Source: Paracoccaceae bacterium
Lineage (GTDB): Bacteria > Pseudomonadota > Alphaproteobacteria > Rhodobacterales > Rhodobacteraceae
Assembly (NCBI GenBank): GCA_003605175.1
Contig: QWDA01000006.1
Location: 215,529-279,528 of the forward strand
Direction of reading: 5' to 3'
Length of the DNA stretch: 64,000 nucleotides
Under the pieces are notes generated by a model, which searched no databases, was not told the origin of the DNA, and saw only the letters and a list, made by a program, of their open reading frames with translations. Made by a program: the position numbers and the translations under genes. This document shows, piece by piece, positions 46,446 through 55,836 of the stretch (position 1 is its first letter; each line of letters starts with the position of its first letter).

Positions 46446-47948
46446 TCATTTCTTCTTCCCGAAGCCGGAGAGCCCCGGCGGCAGCGCGGCGCCGCCGCCC
46501 AGCCCCGGCAATCCGCCCGGCATCTTGCCGAGCTGCGCCTTCGCCGCCTCGATCTCGGCCTCCGACGGCATCCCGCCGCCCATGCCGGGCATTCCGCCCT
46601 TGCCGAACAGGCCGCCCATCTGCTTGAGCAGCCCCTTCTTCCCCATCTTGCCCATCTTCTTCATCATGTCCGCCATCTGGCGGTGCATCTTGAGAAGCTT
46701 GTTGAGTTCGGAGACCTCGAGGCCCGACCCGGAGGCGATGCGCTTCTTGCGCGAGGCCTGCAGGAGCGCGGGGTTGGCGCGTTCTTTCTTCGTCATCGAC
46801 TGGATCAGCGCGATCTGGCGGCGGATCACCTTGTCGTCCATCCCCGCCTCGGCCATCTGGCCCTTCATCTTCGCCATGCCCGGCATCATCCCCATGATGC
46901 CTTCCATGCCGCCCATCTTGAGCATCTGCTCGAGCTGGCCCTTGAGGTCGTTCATGTTGAACTGACCCTTCTGGAACCGGCGCATCATCCGCTCGGCCTG
47001 CTCGGCCTCGATGGTCTCCTGCGCCTTCTCGACCAGCGCCACGATGTCGCCCATGCCGAGGATCCGGCCGGCGATGCGCGACGGCTCGAAGGTCTCGAGC
47101 GCGTCCATCTTCTCGCCGAGGCCGACGAACTTGATCGGCTGGCCGGTGATCGCGCGCATGCTGAGCGCCGCGCCGCCCCTGCCGTCGCCGTCCATCCTCG
47201 TCAGGACCACGCCCGAGATGCCGATCTTGTCGTCGAATTCGGTGGCGACGTTCACCGCGTCCTGGCCGGTGAGGCCGTCGACCACCAGGAGCGTCTCGCG
47301 GGGCTTCACCACATCGCGGACTTCGGCGGCCTGCGCGATCAGGTCGGCGTCGATATGCAGCCGCCCGGCGGTATCGAGCATGTAGACGTCGTAGCCGCCC
47401 AGCGTCGCCTGCTGCTTGGCGCGCCTCGCGATCTGCACCGGGGTCTCGCCCTTGACGATGGGCAGCGTGTCGACGCCGATCTGCACGCCGAGGATCTGAA
47501 GCTGTTCCATCGCCGCAGGGCGATTGGTGTCCAAGGACGCCATCAGCACGCGCTTCTTCTCGCGCTCGGTCAGGCGCTTGGCGAGCTTGGCGGTGGTGGT
47601 GGTCTTGCCCGAGCCCTGCAGGCCGACCATCAGGATCGGCGCCGGCGGGCTGTCGATCTTCAACTCGCCCGGCTCCCCGGTGTCGCCGGCGAGGACATGG
47701 ACCAGCTCGTCATGGACGATCTTCACGACCTGCTGGCCCGGGGTGACGGATTTGGTCACCGCCTGGCCGGTGGCCTTGTCCTGCACCGCCTTGACGAAAT
47801 CCCGCGCCACGGGGAGCGAGACATCCGCCTCAAGCAGCGCCACGCGGACCTCGCGAAGCGCCATCTTGACGTCGTCCTCGGAAAGCGCACCCTGCTTGGT
47901 CAGCCGGTCGAAGACGCCGGAGAGACGTTCGGAGAGATTTTCAAACAT
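46446..47948 (-). CDS. ffh: signal recognition particle protein
   Basis: A 500-residue SRP54 homologue that, with SRP RNA and FtsY, targets nascent membrane proteins. N-domain (MFENLSERLSGVFDRL), GTPase G1 GLQGSGKTTTTAKLA, DTAGR, and a Met-rich M-domain (MEGIMGMMPGMAKMKGQM). The last 60 residues are a Gly/Met/Lys tail longer than in E. coli. Start ATG 47948 fits the family; the upstream extension is shadow. Confidence 0.97.
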   Translation of the reverse strand: MFENLSERLSGVFDRLTKQGALSEDDVKMALREVRVALLEADVSLPVARDFVKAVQDKATGQAVTKSVTPGQQVVKIVHDELVHVLAGDTGEPGELKIDSPPAPILMVGLQGSGKTTTTAKLAKRLTEREKKRVLMASLDTNRPAAMEQLQILGVQIGVDTLPIVKGETPVQIARRAKQQATLGGYDVYMLDTAGRLHIDADLIAQAAEVRDVVKPRETLLVVDGLTGQDAVNVATEFDDKIGISGVVLTRMDGDGRGGAALSMRAITGQPIKFVGLGEKMDALETFEPSRIAGRILGMGDIVALVEKAQETIEAEQAERMMRRFQKGQFNMNDLKGQLEQMLKMGGMEGIMGMMPGMAKMKGQMAEAGMDDKVIRRQIALIQSMTKKERANPALLQASRKKRIASGSGLEVSELNKLLKMHRQMADMMKKMGKMGKKGLLKQMGGLFGKGGMPGMGGGMPSEAEIEAAKAQLGKMPGGLPGLGGGAALPPGLSGFGKKK

Positions 47949-48210
47949 GCCTCGGGCTCCTTGCAGCCGGTTGATGACAGGTCCGACATGGGGCCGGACC
48001 GGTGAAACGCCAAGCGCCCCCATGGGCGCAACGCGCTGATGGGGGGGCGATCCCTCACAAGTGAGGGACCGGGAGAAGACGGCTCCCGGAAATCCGGGGC
48101 GGAGGTACGAAAGAACGGCGCCCTTGTCAACCCGGAGGCCAGGGCGCCTTAGGCCTCCTGCAAGGGATCGGCTATAGGGAAGGGGCGCGTGACCGGGAAA
48201 GGAGACCGCC

Positions 48211-49014
48211 TTGCGGGACGGAGTGATCTATGTTGCCACCGGGGCCGAGCACCTCGCACTGGCGCGGCAATCGGCCGAAAGCCTACGCCGGACCAATCCG
48301 GGCGTGCCGGTGGATCTCTTTACCGACGCGCCCGCCGATGCCGGCGCGGGCCTGTTCGACCGGGTCTTCCCGGTGCCCGCCGCCCATCAGCGCGCCAAGC
48401 TCGACTGTTTCGCGCTCTCGCGCTTCGACCGCACGCTGTTCCTCGACAGCGACACGCTGGTGCTGGCCCCCCTGGGCGACCTCTTCGAGGTGGCCGACCG
48501 GTTCGACCTGGCGCTCGCCCATGATGTGCGGCGGCGCTCGGCGCTGGTCCGGGAGGGGCTTGCCGAGGCCACGCCCTACGCCTTTCCGCAACTCAATTCC
48601 GGCGTGCTCCTCTACCGCAAATCCCCGGCCGCGCTGGCGTTCTTCGCAGAATGGGCGCGGCTCTATCGCGACAGCGGCGTCTCGCGCGATCAGGTGGTGC
48701 TGAAGGACCTGCTCTGGCGTTCGGAGCTTCGCTTCTACGTGCTGCCACCCGAGTTCAACCTGCGCCGGGTGACGCTGCTCGACGCCTGGGAACCGCTCGA
48801 CGCAAGGCCGACGATCCTGCATTCGCACCGGCTGAAGGACCATCTCGCGGGCGGCGCGGCGGTGACCGGGCTCGACGCGGTGCTGGAGCTGGAACGCGCG
48901 GCGCTGCTCGCGGAATGGGCGGACCACGGGTTGCCCCGCGACCGGCTGCGGCAGGCCGGCGAGATCCTCGACGTGCTGCTCGCCGGCCTCGCCGGAAGCA
49001 GGGCGGCGGAATAG
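48211..49014 (+). CDS. GT-A-fold glycosyltransferase-like protein
   Basis: A 267-residue protein resembling family 8-type glycosyltransferases: an N-terminal Rossmann-like VIYVATGAEHLALARQSAES, the metal-binding motif FLDSDTLVL and the later PQLNSGVLLYRKS acceptor-side loop. Start is TTG 48211, with AAAGGAG seven bases upstream; no nearby ATG fits. Soluble. Donor and acceptor unknown. Single gene after a short dyad-bearing gap (TCCCTCAC-AA-GTGAGGGA at 48051). Confidence 0.8.
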   Translation: MRDGVIYVATGAEHLALARQSAESLRRTNPGVPVDLFTDAPADAGAGLFDRVFPVPAAHQRAKLDCFALSRFDRTLFLDSDTLVLAPLGDLFEVADRFDLALAHDVRRRSALVREGLAEATPYAFPQLNSGVLLYRKSPAALAFFAEWARLYRDSGVSRDQVVLKDLLWRSELRFYVLPPEFNLRRVTLLDAWEPLDARPTILHSHRLKDHLAGGAAVTGLDAVLELERAALLAEWADHGLPRDRLRQAGEILDVLLAGLAGSRAAE

Positions 49015-49060
49015 CGCGGGGGTGGAGGATCCACCGGATCTTCCGTGCAAAATTGGTGCT

Positions 49061-49543
49061 TCAAGAATTTTGTCCCCTGTCCCGATGCCGCGCCCAGGCA
49101 TTGATCCGCGCGACCACCGCCGCGTGGTCGGGCGAGCTGCCCAGATAGGTGGTGAGCGGCAGCCGCTCGAGCCCTTCCGGCGTCTCGACCAGAAGCATCA
49201 CGCGATAGGTCCGCCCGTCGGTGTGATCGGTGGCCAGCCCCGCCCGCAGCGTTCCCGGCGCGAAATCCCGGTGGCTCGCGCCCGCGACGCTTCGGGTCCG
49301 GAGCGTCGCGCCGCCATCGGCGCGCAGCGTCAGGCACACATGGTGCACCGCCTTGCGCAGCCCGATCCAGATCAGGGCCGCGATCCCCACGCCGGCCACG
49401 GCCGGCGCGATCTCTCCCGTCCGGATCCCCTCGAGGATCATCCCTATGGCCACGAGCAGGAACAGCCCCAGCATCGCCGCGAGGGCGACAGGGCGGTCGT
49501 CGATCACGATTTCGGACCGGGTGTCTGAAACGATCCGCGGCAT
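49061..49543 (-). CDS. hypothetical membrane protein
   Basis: A 160-residue protein with two hydrophobic helices near the N-terminus (about 20-36 and 47-62) and a soluble C-terminal part that looks like a small PH-like or beta-rich domain. Start ATG 49543 is preceded by an AGGGG ribosome site buried in a 15-bp hairpin (49546-49579). The longer frame from 49567 begins within that hairpin. Family not recognised. Confidence 0.7.
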   Translation of the reverse strand: MPRIVSDTRSEIVIDDRPVALAAMLGLFLLVAIGMILEGIRTGEIAPAVAGVGIAALIWIGLRKAVHHVCLTLRADGGATLRTRSVAGASHRDFAPGTLRAGLATDHTDGRTYRVMLLVETPEGLERLPLTTYLGSSPDHAAVVARINAWARHRDRGQNS

Positions 49544-49545
49544 CG

Positions 49546-49579
49546 CCAACCCCTGCCATGCAATCATGGCAGGGGTTGG
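49546..49579 (-). promoter_or_regulatory. 15-bp perfect hairpin covering a ribosome-binding site
   Basis: CCAACCCCTGCCATG (49546-49560) pairs without mismatch with CATGGCAGGGGTTGG (49565-49579) around CAAT. On the minus strand it lies between the azoreductase stop and the next start; the AGGGG before ATG 49543 is inside the stem. It may separate the two genes or restrain translation of the second. Confidence 0.6.
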
Positions 49580-49588
49580 GCATCCGGA

Positions 49589-50179
49589 TCAGGCCGCGAG
49601 GCTCAGCGCGGCGACCTGCGCGTCGGCCGATTTCAGCGTGGCGTCGGCGTCGATCATCAGGCGGTCGGCGGTGACGAATTCCACCTCGGTGATGCCGATG
49701 AAGCCCAGCACATGCCGGACATAGCCGGTGGCGAAATCGAACTCCGACCCGGCCTCGACGCCGCCGGACGCCATCGCGACGATCACGCGCTTGCCGGTCA
49801 GAAGGCCCTTCGGCCCGGTCTCGGTATACTGGAACGTGACCCCGGCGCGGGCGACGTGGTCGACCCAGGCCTTGAACGCGGCGGGCACGCCGAAATTGTA
49901 CATCGGCAGGCCGATCACCACGATGTCGGCCTCCTGCAGCTCGGACACCAGGGCGTCGGAGAACGCCAGCTTGGCGCGCTGCTCCGCGCTGCGCTCCTCC
50001 GCCGGGGTGAAGTTCGCGCCGACCCAGGCCTCGTCGAGCTGCGGCACGGGCGTTTCCGCGAGGTCGCGGGTCACCACATGCGCGCCGGGAAGCCGGGCGA
50101 TGATCTTGTCGGTCAGTTCGCGGGACACCGAGCCGCTGCGGCGGGCGGAGGCATCGATGCGGAGGATGGATTTGGCCAT
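49589..50179 (-). CDS. azoR: FMN-dependent NADH-azoreductase
   Basis: A 196-residue flavodoxin-like quinone/azo reductase using NADH and FMN in the cytosol. N-terminal ILRIDASARRSGSVSRELTD, the FMN-binding PMYNFGVPAAFKAWVDHV and MASGG are typical of AzoR. Start ATG 50179. Divergent from a LysR regulator, the standard arrangement for inducible azoreductases. Confidence 0.93.
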   Translation of the reverse strand: MAKSILRIDASARRSGSVSRELTDKIIARLPGAHVVTRDLAETPVPQLDEAWVGANFTPAEERSAEQRAKLAFSDALVSELQEADIVVIGLPMYNFGVPAAFKAWVDHVARAGVTFQYTETGPKGLLTGKRVIVAMASGGVEAGSEFDFATGYVRHVLGFIGITEVEFVTADRLMIDADATLKSADAQVAALSLAA

Positions 50180-50277
50180 GGGGCGATTCCTTTGAGAATG
50201 CATATGGCTCCAATATTGCCCTTGCTTTTTCGAACTCAATTCCGAGAATAAAACAGAAAGTGTTCGCAGGTGCACAT

Positions 50278-51165
50278 ATGGAAAACTGGGACGAGATCCG
50301 CACGGCCTATCACGTGGCGCGGATGGGCACGGTCAGCGGCGCGGCCGAGGCGCTGGGCGTGCACCATGCCACGGTGATCCGGCATATCGACGCGCTCGAA
50401 GGGCGGCTCGGCGTCAAGCTGTTCCAGCGCCATGCCCGCGGCTACACCGCGACCGAGGCCGGATCGGACCTGATGCAGGTCGCGCAGGCGACCGACGACC
50501 AGTTCTCGCAACTGCAAAGCCGGATCCGCGGCCGCGGCGACAGCGTGTCGGGCGATCTCGTGGTCACCTCGCTGGCTACGATGTCGCCGGTGGTCACGCC
50601 CACGCTGGTGGCGTTCCAGAACGAGAATCCCGGGCTGATCGTCCGCTACCTGACCGGCGACAGGGTGTTCCGGCTGGAATACGGCGAGGCGCATGTCGCG
50701 ATCCGCGCGGCCCTGAGGGCGCCCGACCAGCCGGACAACGTGGTGCAGCCCTTCGGGCGCACAAGCGTCGGACTCTATGCGAACGAGGACTATATCCGCC
50801 GCCGCGGCCTTCCCACGAAGGAGTCGGACTACGCAGCACATGATTTCATCGGCACCGACAACGAGAATTCGCGCGCGCCCTTCAATCATTGGCTCCGGCA
50901 GACCGTTCCGGCCGAACGGATCGTCTTCCGCACCACCGACAGCCAGAATTTCCGCGATGCGATCCTGGCCGGCGCGGGGATCGGCTTCATGGGGCAATGG
51001 GACGCCCGGCGGTGGCCCTCGCTCGTCGAGGTCGCGCCGCCGCGCGACGAATGGTCGGCGCCGCTCTGGCTGGTGACCCATGTGGACCTGCACCGCACCA
51101 CGAAGGTGCAGTCTTTCCTGGCGTTCCTGAAGGCCGCGGCCCGGGAGTGGCAGATCGGGCTCTGA
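50278..51165 (+). CDS. LysR-family transcriptional regulator
   Basis: A 295-residue regulator. The N-terminal winged helix-turn-helix (VSGAAEALGVHHATVIRHID) is followed by a periplasmic-binding-like effector domain. ATG 50278 is chosen; GTG 50260 is possible. It most likely controls the divergent azoR gene from the 98-base shared region, whose centre is AT-rich and holds a partial dyad TTCGAA...TTCCGAGAA. Confidence 0.92.
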   Translation: MENWDEIRTAYHVARMGTVSGAAEALGVHHATVIRHIDALEGRLGVKLFQRHARGYTATEAGSDLMQVAQATDDQFSQLQSRIRGRGDSVSGDLVVTSLATMSPVVTPTLVAFQNENPGLIVRYLTGDRVFRLEYGEAHVAIRAALRAPDQPDNVVQPFGRTSVGLYANEDYIRRRGLPTKESDYAAHDFIGTDNENSRAPFNHWLRQTVPAERIVFRTTDSQNFRDAILAGAGIGFMGQWDARRWPSLVEVAPPRDEWSAPLWLVTHVDLHRTTKVQSFLAFLKAAAREWQIGL

Positions 51166-51177
51166 CGCCCGCCGCGC

Positions 51178-51750
51178 TCAGGCGATGCGGCGCATCCCCG
51201 CCGCCACCGGAATATCGAGCGTGCCGCGCAACAGCCGCGCCTCTCCGGCGTCCAGAACCGGATGCGGCGCCTGTTCGCCGGCGACGCCCAGCGTCGCGCC
51301 GCAAAGCCCCGCGGTCTCGATCACCGCGGGCTGCGACAGCGCCAGGTGGACATAGGCGAAATCCGGGCCGTGTTCGGCGGGACCGATGCCGCGCAGGCCC
51401 AGAAGGTCGCGTGCCTCGATGAAGGCCTCGCGCGTGCCGAAATAGAGCTCCACCGCCGGGTGCCGGATCAGGATCCGGTGCCCGGGCGCGACGACCACCG
51501 GCTCCCAGGGCACGCCGGGCGCCAGCGCGCCTTCGGGGATCTGCACCGGGCGCCCCGCCTCGCCCAGCTCCACCAGGCTGGTCGCGGCGGTCCAGTACAC
51601 CTCCTGCATGCCGTTGTCGCGGGTCAGGATCCGGTGCCCCGGCACCACCCATTCGAGCGGCAGCGGCCCCTCCTCCGTCTCGACCATGGTGTCGGGCGCG
51701 AACGCCGAGATGCCTAGATTCCTGAGCGGGAGCGAAGCGGTGTCGGGCAT
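51178..51750 (-). CDS. Hint-domain protein
   Basis: A 190-residue protein with a Hint (hedgehog/intein) domain of the type common in Rhodobacterales: FAPDTMVETEEGPLPLEWVV, then a second block PVVVAPGHRILI. The usual catalytic Cys at the start of the Hint block (F-x-x-G-T-x-I/V) is replaced (FAPDTMV), so autoprocessing is unlikely. ATG 51750 has AAGGA upstream. Role unknown. Confidence 0.82.
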   Translation of the reverse strand: MPDTASLPLRNLGISAFAPDTMVETEEGPLPLEWVVPGHRILTRDNGMQEVYWTAATSLVELGEAGRPVQIPEGALAPGVPWEPVVVAPGHRILIRHPAVELYFGTREAFIEARDLLGLRGIGPAEHGPDFAYVHLALSQPAVIETAGLCGATLGVAGEQAPHPVLDAGEARLLRGTLDIPVAAGMRRIA

Positions 51751-51856
51751 CGGAAGATCCTTCAATGGCGGCGATGCCCGAACGCTATCGCCGGGATCTG
51801 AACCAAACCTTTACGGATGCTTGCCGCCCCCCGCCCGAGCCGCCATAAGCCCCCTG

Positions 51857-52501
51857 ATGGCGAAACAGCTTCCCTACACGACGATCCGCGAGATCTTCAT
51901 CCGGTTCCGCGCCGCCGAGCCCGAACCGAAGGGCGAACTCGCGCATGTGAACGCCTACACGCTCCTGGTGGCGGTGGCGCTCTCGGCGCAGGCCACCGAC
52001 GCGGGCGTGAACCGCGCCACCAAGGCGCTGTTCGAAATCGCCGATACCCCTGAAAAGATGCTGGAATTGGGCGAAGAGGGGCTGATCGCGCATATCAGGA
52101 CGATCGGGCTGTTCCGCAACAAGGCGAAGAACGTCATCAAGCTCAGCCGGATCCTGATCGACGAATACGGCGGCGAGGTTCCCTCCTCCCGCGCGGCCCT
52201 GCAATCGCTGCCCGGCGTCGGCCGGAAGACGGCGAACGTGGTCCTGAACATGTGGTTCCGCCACCCGGCCCAAGCGGTGGACACACACATTTTCCGGGTT
52301 GGAAACCGTACCGGGATCGCGCCGGGCAAGGATGTCGAGGCGGTGGAACGCGCCATCGAGGACAACGTGCCGGCCGAGTTCCAGCAACATGCCCATCACT
52401 GGCTGATCCTGCACGGCCGCTATATCTGCAAGGCCAGAAAGCCGATGTGCCCGACCTGCATCATCCGCGATCTCTGCCCCTTTGAGGAGAAGACCCTGTG
52501 A
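51857..52501 (+). CDS. nth: endonuclease III
   Basis: A 214-residue DNA glycosylase/AP lyase for oxidised pyrimidines. The helix-hairpin-helix LPGVGRKTANVVLN contains the catalytic Lys, AVDTHIFRVGNR the catalytic Asp, and the C-terminal cysteines (CKARKPMCPTCIIRDLC) form a [4Fe-4S] site. ATG 51857 fits; the frame upstream is shadow of the Hint region. Overlaps ridA-like gene by four bases. Confidence 0.96.
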   Translation: MAKQLPYTTIREIFIRFRAAEPEPKGELAHVNAYTLLVAVALSAQATDAGVNRATKALFEIADTPEKMLELGEEGLIAHIRTIGLFRNKAKNVIKLSRILIDEYGGEVPSSRAALQSLPGVGRKTANVVLNMWFRHPAQAVDTHIFRVGNRTGIAPGKDVEAVERAIEDNVPAEFQQHAHHWLILHGRYICKARKPMCPTCIIRDLCPFEEKTL

Positions 52502-52887
52502 CCCGCCGCAACGTCTCTTCCGGCTCCTATCTCGAACCGCAGATCGGCTTCAGCCGCGCGGCGCGGATCGGCAACACGATCGCCATCGCCGGCACCGCGC
52601 CGATCGCCGAGGGCGGCGGCACCGCGGCCCTGGGCGACGCCTACGGCCAGATGCGCCGCTGCCTCGAGATCGCACTCAAGGCGCTGGCCGAGGCCGGCGG
52701 CCGCCCCGAGGACACGATCCGCACCCGGATCCTCCTGACCCGCGCCGGGGACTGGGCCGAGGCGGCCCGCGCTCATGGCGAGGTCTTCGCCGATATCCGC
52801 CCGGTCACCACCGTCATGGTGGTCAGCGGCTTCGTGGACCCAGACTGGCTGGTCGAGATCGAACTCGACGCCGTCGTCGAACCGTAA
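52498..52887 (+). CDS. RidA/YjgF family protein
   Basis: A 129-residue member of the RidA/YER057c family, trimeric proteins that hydrolyse reactive enamine/imine intermediates. YLEPQIGFSRAARIGNTIAI and the Arg-containing TRILLTRAGDW match, but the N-terminal catalytic region differs from true RidA. Starts at GTG in a GTGA overlap with nth. Confidence 0.88.
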   Translation: MTRRNVSSGSYLEPQIGFSRAARIGNTIAIAGTAPIAEGGGTAALGDAYGQMRRCLEIALKALAEAGGRPEDTIRTRILLTRAGDWAEAARAHGEVFADIRPVTTVMVVSGFVDPDWLVEIELDAVVEP

Positions 52888-52905
52888 CCGGGAGATCGCT
52901 TTTCC

Positions 52906-53895
52906 ATGACCAAGACCTATGACGTGGTCGGCATCGGCAATGCCATCGTCGACGTGCTGACCCAGGCCGACGACAGCTTCCTCGAACTGATGGGCATCCA
53001 GAAGGGCATCATGCAGCTCGTCGAACGCAACCGCGGCGAACTGCTCTATGGCGCGATGGAGAGCCGGGTGCAGGCGCCGGGCGGCTCGGTGGCGAACACG
53101 CTGGCGGGCCTGGGCGGTCTCGGCCTTTCGACCGGCTTCATCGGCCGGGTCCATGACGACGCGCTGGGCCGGTTCTACGCCAGCGAGATGGAAAAGGGCG
53201 GCACCGACTTCGTGAACGCGCCCGTGCCGGGCGGCGAATTGCCCACCTCGCGCTCGATGATCTTCGTCTCGCCCGACGGCGAGCGCTCGATGAACACCTA
53301 TCTCGGGATCTCCGCCGAGCTCGGCCCCGAGGACGTGGCCGACGACGTGGCCGGCGCCGCCCGGATCCTGTTCCTCGAGGGCTATCTCTTCGACAAGGAC
53401 AAGGGCAAGGAGGCGTTCCTGCGCGCCGCGCGGCTCTGCCACGAGGGCGGCGGCCAGGCCGGCATCGCGCTCTCCGACCCGTTCTGCGTCGACCGCCACC
53501 GCACCGATTTCCGCCGCCTCGTCCGCGAGCTGGATTTCGTGATCGGCAACCAGCAGGAATGGATGTCGCTCTACGAGACCGACGATCTGGGCCGCGCGCT
53601 CGAGACCGCCGCCGGCGAATGCGGCGTGGTGGTCTGCACCCGCTCGGGCCATGACGTGGTGCTGGTGCGCGGCGAGGAGGAGGCCGTGGTGCCGGTAACC
53701 CGCGTCACCCCGGTCGACGCCACCGGCGCGGGCGACCAGTTCGCGGCGGGCTTCCTCTACGGCTATGCCAAGGGCGCCGACCTTACCACCTGCGGCCGCA
53801 TGGGCTGCATCGCCGCGGCGGAGGTGATCGGCCATATCGGCCCGCGCCCCGAAGCCGACGTGCTGGCGCTGTTCCGCAAGGCCGGGCTGGTCTGA
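52906..53895 (+). CDS. PfkB-family carbohydrate/adenosine kinase
   Basis: A 329-residue ribokinase-fold enzyme that phosphorylates a sugar or nucleoside with ATP. Signatures: VVGIGNAIVDVL, APGGSVANTLAGLGGLG, and the catalytic anion hole VDATGAGDQFAAGFLYG. The overall form, with the IGNAIVD N-terminus, resembles bacterial adenosine-kinase-like PfkB proteins; substrate not proven. Follows ridA by 18 bases on the same strand. Confidence 0.92.
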   Translation: MTKTYDVVGIGNAIVDVLTQADDSFLELMGIQKGIMQLVERNRGELLYGAMESRVQAPGGSVANTLAGLGGLGLSTGFIGRVHDDALGRFYASEMEKGGTDFVNAPVPGGELPTSRSMIFVSPDGERSMNTYLGISAELGPEDVADDVAGAARILFLEGYLFDKDKGKEAFLRAARLCHEGGGQAGIALSDPFCVDRHRTDFRRLVRELDFVIGNQQEWMSLYETDDLGRALETAAGECGVVVCTRSGHDVVLVRGEEEAVVPVTRVTPVDATGAGDQFAAGFLYGYAKGADLTTCGRMGCIAAAEVIGHIGPRPEADVLALFRKAGLV

Positions 53896-53974
53896 GGCCC
53901 CCGAAACCGGAAGGGCGCATTCAGGCGGCCTTTCCTGGTCCAGACGCCTCTTCCGCGACCTGCAAGACGCGCAA

Positions 53975-54140
53975 GCCTGGCGAGCGCCTGCCCGTGGGGT
54001 GGCGCCGCAACGGCTGATCGGCGCACTTTATGGTGCCATCAACCTCAGACCTCGAAGGTCCGCGCAAACGTCGCCAAAGCGCCAGTCCGGTCGTGCCGGA
54101 GGCACGCCTCTGGCGTGACACGGGCAGGCGCTCGCCCGGC
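53975..54140 (-). repeat. dispersed palindromic element, copy 2
   Basis: 166 bp with terminal inverted repeats of about 21 bp (ends GCCTGGCGAGCGCCTGCCCG and CGGGCAGGCGCTCGCCCGGC). The interior matches copies at 43094 and 60131 when read on the minus strand. It lies in the gap between the PfkB and ureG genes (53896-54185), which holds no gene. Confidence 0.8.
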
Positions 54141-54185
54141 GCCTTCGGCGCTATTCGGGCGGGGGCAAGTGGGCGATGCCGAGCC

Positions 54186-54797
54186 CTAAAGCCCCCCCTC
54201 CTCCACCAGGAACCCCACGATCTCCGCCACGCCCTTCCCGTCCCGCAACGACGCCATCACGAAGGGCCGGTCCCCCCGCGCCGCCCGCGCATCGCTCTCG
54301 AGCAGCACCGGATCCACCCCCACATAAGGCGCCAGATCCGTCTTGTTCACCACCAGGAGGTCCGACCGCGTCACCCCCGGCCCCTTCTTGCGCGGAATGT
54401 CCTGCCCCGCCGCCGTGTCGATGACATAGAGCGTCAGATCCGCCAGCTCCGGGCTGAACGTCGCCGCCAGGTTGTCGCCGCCCGACTCGATGAAGATCAC
54501 GTCGAGATCCGGGATCGCCGCCCGAAATTCCGCCACCGCCGCGAGGTTGATCGAGGCATCCTCGCGGATCGCCGTATGCGGGCAGCCGCCGGTCTCGACC
54601 CCCCGGATCCGCTCGCCCGGCAAGACCTGCGCGCGCATCAGGAACTCGGCATCCTCGCGCGTGTAGATGTCGTTGGTGATCACCGCGACCGAATACTCCC
54701 CCGCCATCGCCCGGCAAAGCTGGGCCGTCAGCGTCGTCTTGCCCGCGCCCACCGGCCCGCCGATTCCCACCCGCAAGGGTCCGTTTCCACCGCTCAT
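54186..54797 (-). CDS. ureG: urease accessory GTPase UreG
   Basis: A 203-residue GTPase that supplies energy for nickel insertion into urease. The P-loop GGPVGAGKT is at 13-21, the metal-binding CPH motif lies in [13 protein letters not shown] and NKTD gives nucleotide specificity. It is the last gene in the ureE-ureF-DUF3995-ureG group; the start overlaps the membrane-protein gene by four bases. Confidence 0.97.
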   Translation of the reverse strand: MSGGNGPLRVGIGGPVGAGKTTLTAQLCRAMAGEYSVAVITNDIYTREDAEFLMRAQVLPGERIRGVETGGCPHTAIREDASINLAAVAEFRAAIPDLDVIFIESGGDNLAATFSPELADLTLYVIDTAAGQDIPRKKGPGVTRSDLLVVNKTDLAPYVGVDPVLLESDARAARGDRPFVMASLRDGKGVAEIVGFLVEEGGL

Positions 54798-55201
54798 CGG
54801 GCAGCCTCCATGAAGATCGTTGCGAACCCGGCCCCGAGGAGCAGGCAAAGCGGCCCGTAAACCATGCGGTCGAGCCGCGCGAAGGGCTGTTCGGGCAAAA
54901 GCCGCCGCCAGGCCGGGAGGTAGGCCGCGATCCCCCGCGCGAGGAACACCGCCGCCAGCCCGCCAAGCGCGACCACCCGGAACGGGGACGGCGGAAAGAG
55001 CGGCACCGCGGCGGCGAAGAACAGCGCGACCACCACCAGCGCGCAGGGCACCGCCCCGGGCATCCGGCGCACCTCCGGCCTGCCCACCACCGCCCGCGCC
55101 AGCGCCGCCTCGTCGGCGATGGGAAACCAGTAGCCGATCGCCCAGAGCAGATGCAGCGCCGACAAGAGGACGAGCACCGAAGACAGGAGCCAGGCGATCA
55201 T
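54794..55201 (-). CDS. DUF3995-like membrane protein between ureF and ureG
   Basis: A 135-residue membrane protein with about four spans, opening with [17 protein letters not shown], the Leu-His-x-x-Trp-Ala pattern of DUF3995. It overlaps both ureF and ureG by four bases, so it is translated as part of the urease accessory unit. It is not a known nickel transporter; a link to urease is inferred from position only. Confidence 0.78.
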   Translation of the reverse strand: MIAWLLSSVLVLLSALHLLWAIGYWFPIADEAALARAVVGRPEVRRMPGAVPCALVVVALFFAAAVPLFPPSPFRVVALGGLAAVFLARGIAAYLPAWRRLLPEQPFARLDRMVYGPLCLLLGAGFATIFMEAAR

Positions 55202-55836
55202 GACCGGAAGATCCTGACTTCCTGAGTCTCATGCGCCATCGCCGCCAGGTCCGCGCCGAAGACCGATGATGCGATCTCGCCTGGATCGGTCTCCACCGCC
55301 TCCGCCGCCACCCGCAGGATCAGCGGCCGCAGCTCCGCCAGCACACGCTGCCCCTCGGTCTGGCCCAAAGGCACGAAGCGCACCGCCGCCGAGACCAGGT
55401 TCGCCGCGAAGGCCTGCAGGTAGAACCCCGCCACCAGCGGCGCCGGCAGCCCAAGCCCCCGCGCCGCGACTCCCAGCGCGACCGGCAGGGCGGTGCGCGG
55501 CACGTCCGCGCCGGTCAGCGCGTGCACCGTCTCGGCGAAGGCCGTGCCCTGCGCCCGCGTCTCCGCCCAGCGCTCGCGCGAGGCCGCCAGCGCCCGGGCC
55601 AGGTCGGCCAGCGCCTCGACATCCGCGCCGTCCTTCATCGCCGCCGCCAGGAGCACCGCATCGGCCCGGCCCGAGCCGCGCGCGATCACCGCGCCGATCC
55701 AGTCCCGCACCGCGCCGGCCTCCGTCACCCGCCCCGAGACCACCGCCGCCTCCAGCCCGTGCGACCAGGCGAAACCGCCCACCGGAAACGCCGGCGAGAG
55801 CCATTGCGCCAGCGTCAGGAGCGCGCCGTCACTCAT
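55198..55836 (-). CDS. ureF: urease accessory protein UreF
   Basis: A 212-residue all-helical accessory protein of the UreD-UreF-UreG nickel-insertion complex. N-terminal [18 protein letters not shown] is diagnostic. It overlaps ureE by eight bases. Length is normal. Confidence 0.95.
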   Translation of the reverse strand: MSDGALLTLAQWLSPAFPVGGFAWSHGLEAAVVSGRVTEAGAVRDWIGAVIARGSGRADAVLLAAAMKDGADVEALADLARALAASRERWAETRAQGTAFAETVHALTGADVPRTALPVALGVAARGLGLPAPLVAGFYLQAFAANLVSAAVRFVPLGQTEGQRVLAELRPLILRVAAEAVETDPGEIASSVFGADLAAMAHETQEVRIFRS

